Assembly (NCBI GenBank): GCA_027084065.1
Contig: JALWLR010000011.1
Coordinates: 1 to 8,154, forward strand
DNA length: 8,154 bases
Source of the DNA: Helicobacteraceae bacterium
GTDB taxonomy: Bacteria; Campylobacterota; Campylobacteria; Campylobacterales; Sulfurimonadaceae
Direction: 5' to 3'
Shown here in pieces: positions 1 through 6,676 of this stretch; position 1 is the stretch's first letter; every line of letters begins with the position of its first letter. The translations under genes and the position numbers were made by a program. Under the pieces are notes generated by a model. The model saw only the letters and a list, made by a program, of their open reading frames with translations, did no database searches and had not been told where the DNA came from.

Positions 1-50
1 ATCTCAAACTTCTCTCAACCTCTTTCTAAAGGTCGTCTCCGTTTGTGGAT

Positions 51-87
51 GGGAATTATAGGAAAATAATGCTTAAGGAGAGCTTAA
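51..87 (-). promoter_or_regulatory. Putative outward-facing promoter with 11-bp-spaced direct repeat
   Basis: On the minus strand a perfect TATAAT lies at 55-60. It is preceded by a T-rich spacer and an almost pure A/T block (about 84-120) that resembles an UP element. Between them the hexamer TTAAGC occurs twice (71-76 and 82-87), exactly 11 bp apart, which is the spacing of tandem sites bound by OmpR/PhoB-type response regulators. There is no TTGACA-like -35, as is normal for Campylobacterota sigma-70 promoters. Transcription would start around 45-50 and leave the window on the left. A small hairpin (18-33, ACCT/AGGT arms with a bulge) sits in the leader. The AT-rich upstream block would suit a stable-RNA promoter, but the gene driven is outside the window. 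Confidence 0.5.
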
Positions 88-120
88 ATACTCTAAAAAT
101 TAAATATTTATTTTAAAATT

Positions 121-2727
121 CTATTTTCTTGCTTTTTTGTTCTTTTTTGTATTAACTTCTATCCATACAGGATCGGAAAAGTTTGGAACATCGTCATAAG
201 CAAAGACCGCATAATATTTATGCACTTTGGTACTTCCAAATTTGTCGTAGGTATAGTTATCACTTCCGCCATATATTTTCTGTCCATCATATGGTGAACA
301 AGGTACCTTAAATGGATTCTTCACTACAATAACTCCTCTAAAGCCCTCTTCTTTTGGATTTTCCCACTCAAGTTTAAAAACCCCTTTTTCCAGTTTTGCA
401 TGTAAATTCTCAACTTTTGCAGGAGCCGTTCTTCTTTTACGTATATATTTAATAATGAGAGAAGGACGTTTCAGGCGCTTTTCATCTAAAAAAGAGACCA
501 ATTGCTCTTTACAGACAAGATTTTGAGCTGTTGGAGAAATTAAAAAGGAAACTCGGTTGTGTTTTTGCGAATATTTCAAGAGTTCACTAATAGCAAATCG
601 ATCAAACACAAAACGCTGCTTAGTGTCTATTTTCATATCTGCAACGCTAATGTCATATCCTATACGTTCTACAACTTCTGCTTCTTTGATTTTCTCATAC
701 GAAATCTCTTCAAGCGGTTCTATCATCTCTATATGAAAGCGAATAAAATTCGATGCACGCAAAGAGACGGCTTCAAGTTCTATATACGCTTCCGATATAA
801 CAATATTTTCCATATCTGGAAGATTGGAAAGATCAAATTTGACACAGCCAAACTGCTTAAAACCGTATTTATCAAAACCTACTTCCAGCTTTTCAGACAA
901 TACTTCCTCTTTTTTAATAGTAAATTCAAAAGCGGAAGCAATATCGAGCCGTGCTTCATCGATTGTGTATGATATATCGAGTTTTGGTCTAAAGGTCAGC
1001 CCTCCACTAAATTTCCCATAGCCAATGTCCCACTGCATCAATTGGCTTGCTCTGTCTATTGGTAGTGTTTTTGGACCTTCCATTCTAAAATAGGCTTCTC
1101 TTCTGCGCAAAGATTTTTGTAAAACATCAATCTCTTGCTCTGCAAACTCATACGTACGCCAAATGCCCTGAGAGAGCTGATGGGATTTTGTCGGTCTATC
1201 TATGTAACTCAACATTTTCGCATTTTTAATTTCATCGAAGCTTGCTATATCTTCTATAATTCGCTCATCCATCTGTCCAACACGCCACTCGCCAAACTTC
1301 TCAACCTGAACAGCCACTCTATTCATCGGATAAAAAGAGATTGTAGCGCCGGTAATTTTTGCATTTTCAGGAATACTTGCAAGAGAAAAGCCACACACCC
1401 CGTAACACTCTCCTTTTTTTTGTGAAATACCGACAAAAAGAGAATTGACTCCAAAATGCTCCTTGTTACGTTTCGTTTTCTCCCCGACATAACCAATTTT
1501 GCTTGGTTGTGGATATAGAATTTTTGAAAACATATTTTCTGCGGGGTGTGTTCGTACACCTACATACTGCCCATAAGGAGAACGTTTTCCGTTTTTATGT
1601 ACAGCGCGAATATAATAGTAGTAATTCGTAGATGGCTTTAAGTTTCTGTCCGTGAATGTGTGTAGTTTCGTTATACCTATGCGATTGGAGCTTTGAGCAA
1701 AGCCTTTCTTTTTTCTTGAACGATAAATTTCGAAAAAAAGCTCTTCCCCCTCTTCGTACTCCCACTGAAGTTCTACCTCTTTGGCTCCTATTTTCGTTGC
1801 ACAAAAATCTTGAACCCGCGGTAATGCCGTATCATTTTTTTCGTAATTCCCCACTTCGCCGAGTGCAAACATCAAAGCACGAATATTTTCATCAATATTC
1901 TCTTGCATGTTTTCAATATAGTCGCTGATATTTCTTGTTCCTACCTCAACAACAAGTGCCAAAGCACCATGAGAATAATAAAATTCCCGCCCACTTCCAC
2001 TTATAAGATGTGTCGGCGGTTTCCCCATATGAATGCCGTATTCACGTTCACTCTCTTTGCGTATCTCTTCTGCCATATTGCCTGCAAGCAGATTCAAATC
2101 TATCGCATCTTCAGCATCTTCATGGATAAAATTATGTGCCGGGAAAAAGACGTTTCCCTGAGAGTGATAATCGAGCGCGATGGTAATGTTATCATGTGAA
2201 AGAAAAAAGTCTCTAAGAGCACGTGTTTCCGGTTCGCTAAATGGATGCGGACCGGGATAAACATTGGATGTAGTATTTTTAGAGGGAACGAAACCGACGG
2301 AAAAGTTCCTGTTAAGATCAACTCCGTAACTCCCGTCAGCATTTTTTCTTCTATTTTTTCTCCAAAAACTGAAATGATTTCTTGAAAACTCGTAACCGTC
2401 GGGATTTGCACAAGGGACAAGATAAAGAGATGCTTTATCTAGATACTCATTCAACAAAGGATCATACTCTATATGTGCTACGACATATTTTGCAAATGCA
2501 ATCGCAAGCTCTATACCTATCCACTCCCGTGCATGTACCGTCCCGGTATAAAAAAGTGCCGGCTTTGTCTTATGCTTGGCGACATTTTTTGAAATCGTCA
2601 CTTCAATAATGGGGCGGTCTTCCCATGTGGTCCCTATTGTATTGACCTCTATTAAATCCGGATACTCTTTTTGGAGTTTTTGGAAAAATATGATGCACTC
2701 TTCATATGAACTATATTGTTGTCTCAA
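121..2727 (-). CDS. Cytoplasmic multidomain M14 zinc carboxypeptidase with FN3 and DNRLRE-like domains
   Basis: This 868-residue protein begins with a complete M14 (carboxypeptidase A-like) domain, about residues 5-295. The zinc ligands are H65 and E68 in HARE and H188 in DYHSQG. The substrate-carboxylate pair is N139/R140 (DLNRNF), the probable Tyr248 equivalent is Y251, and the catalytic Glu is E261 (VVEVG). The domain therefore looks active as a metallocarboxypeptidase. It is followed by a fibronectin type III-like domain (about 303-394), two DNRLRE/CBM96-like beta-sandwich repeats (about 402-588 and 594-762, each with the FDLSNLP/FSLASIP signature) and a second FN3-like domain (about 768-860). 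The C-terminus is basic. The start is TTG, with AGGA overlapping the stop of the preceding gene 9 bases upstream. An in-frame TAA at 2743-2745 excludes an N-terminal extension, and the N-terminus is hydrophilic, so there is no signal peptide. This is odd, because FN3/DNRLRE domains are usually found on exported proteins. It is the last gene of the ATP-grasp/peptidase operon, and its substrate is unknown. Confidence 0.9.
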   Translation of the reverse strand: MRQQYSSYEECIIFFQKLQKEYPDLIEVNTIGTTWEDRPIIEVTISKNVAKHKTKPALFYTGTVHAREWIGIELAIAFAKYVVAHIEYDPLLNEYLDKASLYLVPCANPDGYEFSRNHFSFWRKNRRKNADGSYGVDLNRNFSVGFVPSKNTTSNVYPGPHPFSEPETRALRDFFLSHDNITIALDYHSQGNVFFPAHNFIHEDAEDAIDLNLLAGNMAEEIRKESEREYGIHMGKPPTHLISGSGREFYYSHGALALVVEVGTRNISDYIENMQENIDENIRALMFALGEVGNYEKNDTALPRVQDFCATKIGAKEVELQWEYEEGEELFFEIYRSRKKKGFAQSSNRIGITKLHTFTDRNLKPSTNYYYYIRAVHKNGKRSPYGQYVGVRTHPAENMFSKILYPQPSKIGYVGEKTKRNKEHFGVNSLFVGISQKKGECYGVCGFSLASIPENAKITGATISFYPMNRVAVQVEKFGEWRVGQMDERIIEDIASFDEIKNAKMLSYIDRPTKSHQLSQGIWRTYEFAEQEIDVLQKSLRRREAYFRMEGPKTLPIDRASQLMQWDIGYGKFSGGLTFRPKLDISYTIDEARLDIASAFEFTIKKEEVLSEKLEVGFDKYGFKQFGCVKFDLSNLPDMENIVISEAYIELEAVSLRASNFIRFHIEMIEPLEEISYEKIKEAEVVERIGYDISVADMKIDTKQRFVFDRFAISELLKYSQKHNRVSFLISPTAQNLVCKEQLVSFLDEKRLKRPSLIIKYIRKRRTAPAKVENLHAKLEKGVFKLEWENPKEEGFRGVIVVKNPFKVPCSPYDGQKIYGGSDNYTYDKFGSTKVHKYYAVFAYDDVPNFSDPVWIEVNTKKNKKARK

Positions 2728-2738
2728 GTAACTCTGTC

Positions 2739-4070
2739 CTATTTAAAAAATTTCGACCAATGATCGATCTGCTCTTTGGATGCGAAATCATACTCTTTTA
2801 GATCTTCCAAAGAGTTTATATCTCCTGATTCGAACAGTTCTTTAATTTTGACTGCCACATCCTCTTCCATTCCCGGCAGAGTCAACAAGTCTGTCAATGT
2901 TGCTGAGGCAAGATCAAGACTTAATTGTTCATCCGGACCTATTTGAGCGACCTTATCCAAACTCTCTTGAACAATTTGGGGGATTTTCTCCTCCTCTTGA
3001 GGCTTTATAGCTTCTGGAATATCCTCGGGAGTGGATAACTCCGTTTTTTCCATCTCAAAGTTGCCCTTATCTTCCAACCAGTAAGCACCATCTGCCGAAG
3101 GTGTATACTTTGCAAAATGTATATGACGCATAGTTCGCAACAATGAAGGAGATATTTTTCCAAGCTCCTCCCAGCTGTACAGCGGCACATGTGGCATTGG
3201 GAAACGCCCTTCACTTAAATCCCACATCAAATACTGTCCTATCCAGTCTCGTATATATGGAAATGCCGCAAATGCTGTCGCACACTCCAAAATATAGGGT
3301 TTATCCGTATTTTCATCTATTGCAATATCACATGCCCAATACTCCGCTTTTGCCGCTTTACTCGCCTCTACCGCCAACTCCAAAGCACTCATCGGTACAT
3401 TGTCATAGCTCATACTTCCACCTTGAGAGGTGTTGGTTATCCACTCTCCTTCTCCGGAAAAACGCCAAAACGCACAAACCGGTTTATGTCCAATGAGCAT
3501 CACACGAATATCGCCGCTGTATTTTAAAGGAATAGCATCTTGCGTATAGATAGGCATATATTTCTTCTCTTCCAAAAGTGCAACTGCCTCTTCGTAGCTG
3601 TCAACTTTATGGACATAGTAGCCACCATAATTGGACGGTCCATAGCTTCGTTTGATGATTTGTGGATACTTACACGTTTTGAGATAGTTATACCCCTCCT
3701 CCTTGTCATAAAAGATCTCGGTGTGAGGAATGGAGAGATTGTGTTTTTTACAAAAGAGAGTGACATTCTCTTTACTTTTGTTGGCAAACTGTGTCTCCAA
3801 CGAAGGAATAAAACGAACATTAGGTAGTGCTGCGGCTATCTCTCTGAAGGTCTCATATGCGGTTGCAGGGATATTTCCAATAAGTACATCTATCTCTTTA
3901 CGCCTTACCTCGTTGATAAAGCGTGCTTTATCATTGCCCCAGTGGTATGTGACCGTTTCTATTTTGTCCGGCCATCCTTTGAAGTTGCTCTTATCAAAAA
4001 ATCGCAATACATAATCCAGATACAGCAAACCTATCTTAGGCAGTCTCTTTTTTTTATTTACAATGTTCAT
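2739..4070 (-). CDS. Divergent RimK-like ATP-grasp protein with C-terminal helix-hairpin-helix-like domain
   Basis: 443 residues. Residues about 10-295 form an ATP-grasp ligase fold related to RimK/glutathione synthetase: K140 in the nucleotide-binding strand (IIKRSYG), a glycine-rich loop (N147-G150), D187/R189, N213 before the GG pair (TSQGG), D248 and E262. The usual metal-binding E-x-N motif reads E262-C-A264, so the Asn is missing, and its catalytic competence is uncertain. Residues about 340-385 are an acidic, Pro/Glu-rich linker. Residues about 392-440 resemble a helix-hairpin-helix unit (LLTLPG, then a spaced IKEL helix, then INSLEDL), as in ComEA-like HhH domains. ATP-grasp enzymes of this class join a carboxylate to an amino group through an acyl-phosphate. 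The start is ATG with a strong AAAGGAG six bases upstream, and it overlaps the stop of the preceding ligase by four bases (ATGA). The first ligase in the operon has intact motifs, so this one could be a non-canonical enzyme, a partner subunit or a targeting protein. Confidence 0.85.
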   Translation of the reverse strand: MNIVNKKKRLPKIGLLYLDYVLRFFDKSNFKGWPDKIETVTYHWGNDKARFINEVRRKEIDVLIGNIPATAYETFREIAAALPNVRFIPSLETQFANKSKENVTLFCKKHNLSIPHTEIFYDKEEGYNYLKTCKYPQIIKRSYGPSNYGGYYVHKVDSYEEAVALLEEKKYMPIYTQDAIPLKYSGDIRVMLIGHKPVCAFWRFSGEGEWITNTSQGGSMSYDNVPMSALELAVEASKAAKAEYWACDIAIDENTDKPYILECATAFAAFPYIRDWIGQYLMWDLSEGRFPMPHVPLYSWEELGKISPSLLRTMRHIHFAKYTPSADGAYWLEDKGNFEMEKTELSTPEDIPEAIKPQEEEKIPQIVQESLDKVAQIGPDEQLSLDLASATLTDLLTLPGMEEDVAVKIKELFESGDINSLEDLKEYDFASKEQIDHWSKFFK

Positions 4071-4984
4071 TTTTTCTCCTTTGGTTTCGTTTTTCTATCG
4101 ATCATTTCTACAATAAGCTCTATTTTTCTATCATTAAAATTTAGACCCATTTTTTCCTGTTCCGGTGTAGCAAATGCAGGAATACCGTTTACTTCCAAAA
4201 CAACATAACGCTCTTTTTCTCTGTCATATATCAAATCGACACCGGCTATATCGAGTCCACATATTTTTGTCGCACGAAGCGCAAGATCTACAACCTCTTC
4301 GTTTGGTTCACGAACAAAAACACTGCCACCGCTTGTAACATTGGTACGCCAGTCGCCTCCTCCCGCTTTTCTTCCATAACATCCGACGAACTGCCCGTCA
4401 ACAATGTCAATTCTATAGTCTGTTTTATCATAATCGATAAACTTCTCCACATAGAAAAAACGTAAATCCATTTGGTTCAAAAATGGTAAAAGCATATCAA
4501 GATTCGCTTCATTTTCTATTTTGGTCAGACCGACACCACCCCAGCCATCTGTCGGCTTATAGACCATTTTATCCCATTTTTTGATAATCTTTTTAAGCTC
4601 ATGACCATCATCGCGATGACAAAGTTTGTAGTTTGGCGTTGGTATATCATGATTTTTAAGTAAAAAATTCGTTTGAAACTTATCCTCTGTCAAAGCAAAG
4701 GCATCATAGGAATTCATAGTCGGAATAACTCTGTTCAAAGCCTGATAAAGATACATCTGGTACTGTGTCTGCTCGCCGGCATTGTATGAGAAAAAAAGAT
4801 CGAGTTTGTTGAGTTTGTAGCCATTTAAAATAATATCTTTATTTTTCGCAACGGCATACCTGAGATTGAGATCATTAATGACTTTAATATCTCTCTCTTT
4901 CAGTTTTTTAATAATCTTCTTTTCAATCTCTGCACCACCTCCATTTTTATACATCCACATTCCGACCGTTCGTTTTTTAGCCAT
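4067..4984 (-). CDS. RimK-like ATP-grasp amino-acid/peptide ligase
   Basis: 305 residues, the usual length for a single-domain RimK/glutathione-synthetase-type ATP-grasp enzyme. It has a short N-terminal pre-ATP-grasp domain (about 1-95) and an ATP-grasp domain (about 96-295). Visible catalytic features are K143-P (YKPTDGWGGVG, ATP phosphate loop), D189/R191, R213 and N215 in the WRTNVTSGG segment typical of RimK, D250, and the metal ligands E264-V-N266. All expected residues are present, so it should activate a carboxylate with ATP and couple it to an amine. RimK itself adds glutamates to ribosomal protein S6; the substrate here cannot be read from sequence. The ATG start has GGGAG six bases upstream and overlaps the end of the M20 peptidase gene by eight bases. 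Its own stop overlaps the start of the second ATP-grasp gene, so all these genes are probably translationally coupled. No membrane segment or signal is seen, so it should act in the cytoplasm. Confidence 0.9.
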   Translation of the reverse strand: MAKKRTVGMWMYKNGGGAEIEKKIIKKLKERDIKVINDLNLRYAVAKNKDIILNGYKLNKLDLFFSYNAGEQTQYQMYLYQALNRVIPTMNSYDAFALTEDKFQTNFLLKNHDIPTPNYKLCHRDDGHELKKIIKKWDKMVYKPTDGWGGVGLTKIENEANLDMLLPFLNQMDLRFFYVEKFIDYDKTDYRIDIVDGQFVGCYGRKAGGGDWRTNVTSGGSVFVREPNEEVVDLALRATKICGLDIAGVDLIYDREKERYVVLEVNGIPAFATPEQEKMGLNFNDRKIELIVEMIDRKTKPKEKK

Positions 4985-6095
4985 AAAAATCTCCCTTTGC
5001 CATAAAATAAGAAAAAAGTACTTCGCTCAAAGCTATTCTCTGCGAAAAACTACTTTTAAGCGCTCTCTCTTTTAGCGTATGATCGCCATCTCCATATGGA
5101 CCAAAACCATCTATAGTCACAACACCAGCACTACTAACAATATTGGCATCACTGACACCGCCACGCTCTTCAGTCAAAATTTTCTCTTTGGTAATTCGCT
5201 CTATCTGCTTTATAAGCCCTTGAGTTGCCTCATTTGATTGCATAACGTCTCGCTGAATACCCCCGCGAAGCAATGCATGCGAACCAGTCACATACGAATG
5301 CTCTTTTATACGAGTGATCTCTTTTAACAATCGCTCCTTCTCAGCAAGCGTCGCATAACGAATTTCAAATGTCAAGTGAGCAAAAGGGCTGATTGTATTT
5401 GCACCTATTCCACCCTCGATTTTTCCGACATTAACCGTTGTAGAGCGCTCCAAGTTCGTTAGTTTTACCAACTCCTGAAGTTTATACGAGGCTTCAAGAT
5501 TTGCATCTATGCCATCACTGTAGTGGTTTCCTGCATGTGCGGCTTTGCCTTCAATATCGAGAAAAAATGTTCCAACTCCCTTGCGTCCTGTGACAAGCTC
5601 AAGATTTTTTCCAGCAGCCTCATACACAAAACAGTAATCATAACGCTTTGCAAGTTCCTGAGTTACAAACTTCGAATCATCACTCCCAGTCTCCTCATCA
5701 CTAACTAGAAGGACATCAATATTTTCTAGAGCTCCTTTTTGCATGTAGACTCTTGCCAATGCTTCGTATAGGACTACGTTACCGCCTTTCATATCGCAAA
5801 CACCAGGACCATACACCCACTTATCATCCTCTTTATATGATTCAAATTTACCGGGAGGAAAAACAGTATCGAGATGACCAAGCAGCAAAAGGCGCTTTTT
5901 ATCGGGGTTGTATGAAGAAGTATAATAATGATGATCTCCTATAAGCTCACGCTTATATATATGAGACTCATATCCAAGCTTCTGCATGTACTCATCAAAA
6001 ATTTTACCAACAGCATCTACACCGCTTTTGTTGGAGGTAAAAGAGTTGATTTCGACTAGCTTTTGAAGCATTGTAAAGTAGGAAGGAGAAGCCAC
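4977..6095 (-). CDS. M20 metallocarboxypeptidase, glutamate carboxypeptidase (CPG2)-like
   Basis: A cytoplasmic di-zinc M20 peptidase of 372 residues when counted from a GTG start. The zinc-site residues are H74 and D76 (GHLDTV), bridging D101 (GPGVCDMKGG), the catalytic pair E134/E135 (SDEETGS), E159, and C-terminal H339 (GDGDH). The lid/dimerisation domain (about 172-285) carries KAAHAGNHYSDG, very like carboxypeptidase G2, which removes C-terminal glutamate from folates and peptides. Glutamate specificity is likely but unproven. Start choice: the longest frame begins at a TTG at 6122, but that lies at the predicted transcription start and has no ribosome-binding site. An ATG at 6101 directly abuts AAAAGG. 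The GTG at 6095 has AAAAGG six bases upstream and is preferred. This is the first gene of the operon, and it ends eight bases inside the first ATP-grasp ligase. Confidence 0.88.
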   Translation of the reverse strand: MASPSYFTMLQKLVEINSFTSNKSGVDAVGKIFDEYMQKLGYESHIYKRELIGDHHYYTSSYNPDKKRLLLLGHLDTVFPPGKFESYKEDDKWVYGPGVCDMKGGNVVLYEALARVYMQKGALENIDVLLVSDEETGSDDSKFVTQELAKRYDYCFVYEAAGKNLELVTGRKGVGTFFLDIEGKAAHAGNHYSDGIDANLEASYKLQELVKLTNLERSTTVNVGKIEGGIGANTISPFAHLTFEIRYATLAEKERLLKEITRIKEHSYVTGSHALLRGGIQRDVMQSNEATQGLIKQIERITKEKILTEERGGVSDANIVSSAGVVTIDGFGPYGDGDHTLKERALKSSFSQRIALSEVLFSYFMAKGDFYG

Positions 6096-6130
6096 ATGCA
6101 TCCTTTTATAAAATCTTAACAATTTTTTGT

Positions 6131-6159
6131 ATTATACTCTTTTAAGTTAACAGTCTATT
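6131..6159 (-). promoter_or_regulatory. Promoter of the M20/ATP-grasp/M14 operon
   Basis: A perfect TATAAT on the minus strand at 6131-6136, preceded by GTTAACTTAAAAGAG. There is no TTGACA-like -35 (AATAGA sits at the 17-bp position), which is normal for Campylobacterota. Transcription would begin near 6122-6125, about 30 bases before the preferred GTG start and just before its AAAAGG ribosome-binding site. This gives the four-gene operon its own promoter, separate from the ribosomal operon. Confidence 0.6.
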
Positions 6160-6276
6160 CTGCATGTAGGTTCACAGATGCATATAGCTACAGCAAACGT
6201 CTCTTTCTGTAACACTTGAAAAAAGAATTGGTCCGATATGAAAGATATTTTAATTTTAAGAAAGTTAAGAGGGAAG

Positions 6277-6319
6277 AAAAAGAGGAGAAGCTTAAGAAGA
6301 AACTATTTTCTTCTAAGCT
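6277..6319 (-). terminator. Probable terminator/attenuator hairpin spanning the rplS stop codon
   Basis: Read on the minus strand, AGCTTAGAAGAAA (6307-6319) pairs with TTTCTTCTTAAGCT (6289-6302). This makes a 13-bp stem with one bulged base and the four-base loop ATAG, which contains the rplS stop codon. The stem is followed by a pyrimidine-rich stretch with TTTTT at 6277-6281, eight bases beyond the stem. The delayed U-run and AT-rich stem make it a modest intrinsic terminator, so some readthrough into the next operon is possible. Confidence 0.5.
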
Positions 6320-6662
6320 CTGGAATTCTTGCTTTTTTACCTGCAAGACCTCTAAGATAGTATAGTTTAGCACGTCTGACACGACCGCGTCTGATAACTT
6401 TAATATCTTTGATAGAATCAGTATAAATAGGGAAGATTCTCTCGATACCCACTCCGTTTGCACCGATTTTTCTGACAGTAATAGTCAAAGAAGTACCTTC
6501 ACCTCTTTTCGCTATACAAACACCCTCGTAGTTCTGAATACGAGTTTTGTCACCCTCTTTAATTTCTACCGCTAGTCTGACAGTATCGCCCGCTTTAAAA
6601 TCAGGGATAGACTTTTCAGATATTTGCGCTTGTTCAAACTGTTCAATATACTTATTTCTCAT
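6303..6662 (-). CDS. rplS: 50S ribosomal protein L19
   Basis: 119 residues, full length for bacterial L19. Recognisable features are the N-terminal helix (MRNKYIEQFEQ), the FKAGDTVRL segment, the IQNYEGVCIA core, the GVGIERIFPIY strand, the basic VIRRGRVRRAKLYYLR region and GLAGKKARI at the end. L19 is a structural protein of the large subunit, located near the interface with 16S rRNA. The ATG start has AAGGA seven bases upstream, in the 14-base gap after trmD. It is the last gene of the rimM-trmD-rplS cluster, and its stop codon lies in the loop of the predicted terminator hairpin. Confidence 0.97.
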   Translation of the reverse strand: MRNKYIEQFEQAQISEKSIPDFKAGDTVRLAVEIKEGDKTRIQNYEGVCIAKRGEGTSLTITVRKIGANGVGIERIFPIYTDSIKDIKVIRRGRVRRAKLYYLRGLAGKKARIPELRRK

Positions 6663-6676
6663 AAGATGTCCTTGTA

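Noticed and set aside
84..120. Possible terminator after the M14 gene (TAAATATTTA palindrome followed by TTTTT)
   Set aside because: The palindrome is A/T-only with no loop and would be a very weak hairpin. The A/T block is better read as upstream DNA of the left-edge promoter.
559..972. Plus-strand open frames lying opposite the M14, ATP-grasp, M20 and trmD genes
   Set aside because: They are all antisense to genes with clear catalytic motifs, lack domain signatures and mostly lack ribosome-binding sites, so I read them as reading-frame shadows.
2739..6095. Assignment of the operon to the 'GAK' ATP-grasp system or to a RiPP biosynthetic cluster
   Set aside because: No CofD-like or XXXCH-type protein and no precursor peptide, transporter or leader peptidase is present. 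The peptidases are carboxypeptidases, so neither label can be supported.
6160..6193. Imperfect inverted repeat CTGCATGTAG / CTACAG upstream of the M20 promoter
   Set aside because: The arms match over only about five contiguous bases with a long loop, which is expected by chance in such a region. It is not enough to call an operator.
6238..6360. Plus-strand small open frame of about 40 codons with a basic N-terminus and hydrophobic C-terminus, in the gap after rplS
   Set aside because: It has no ribosome-binding site, runs antisense into the 3' end of rplS, and its composition follows the purine-rich terminator region.
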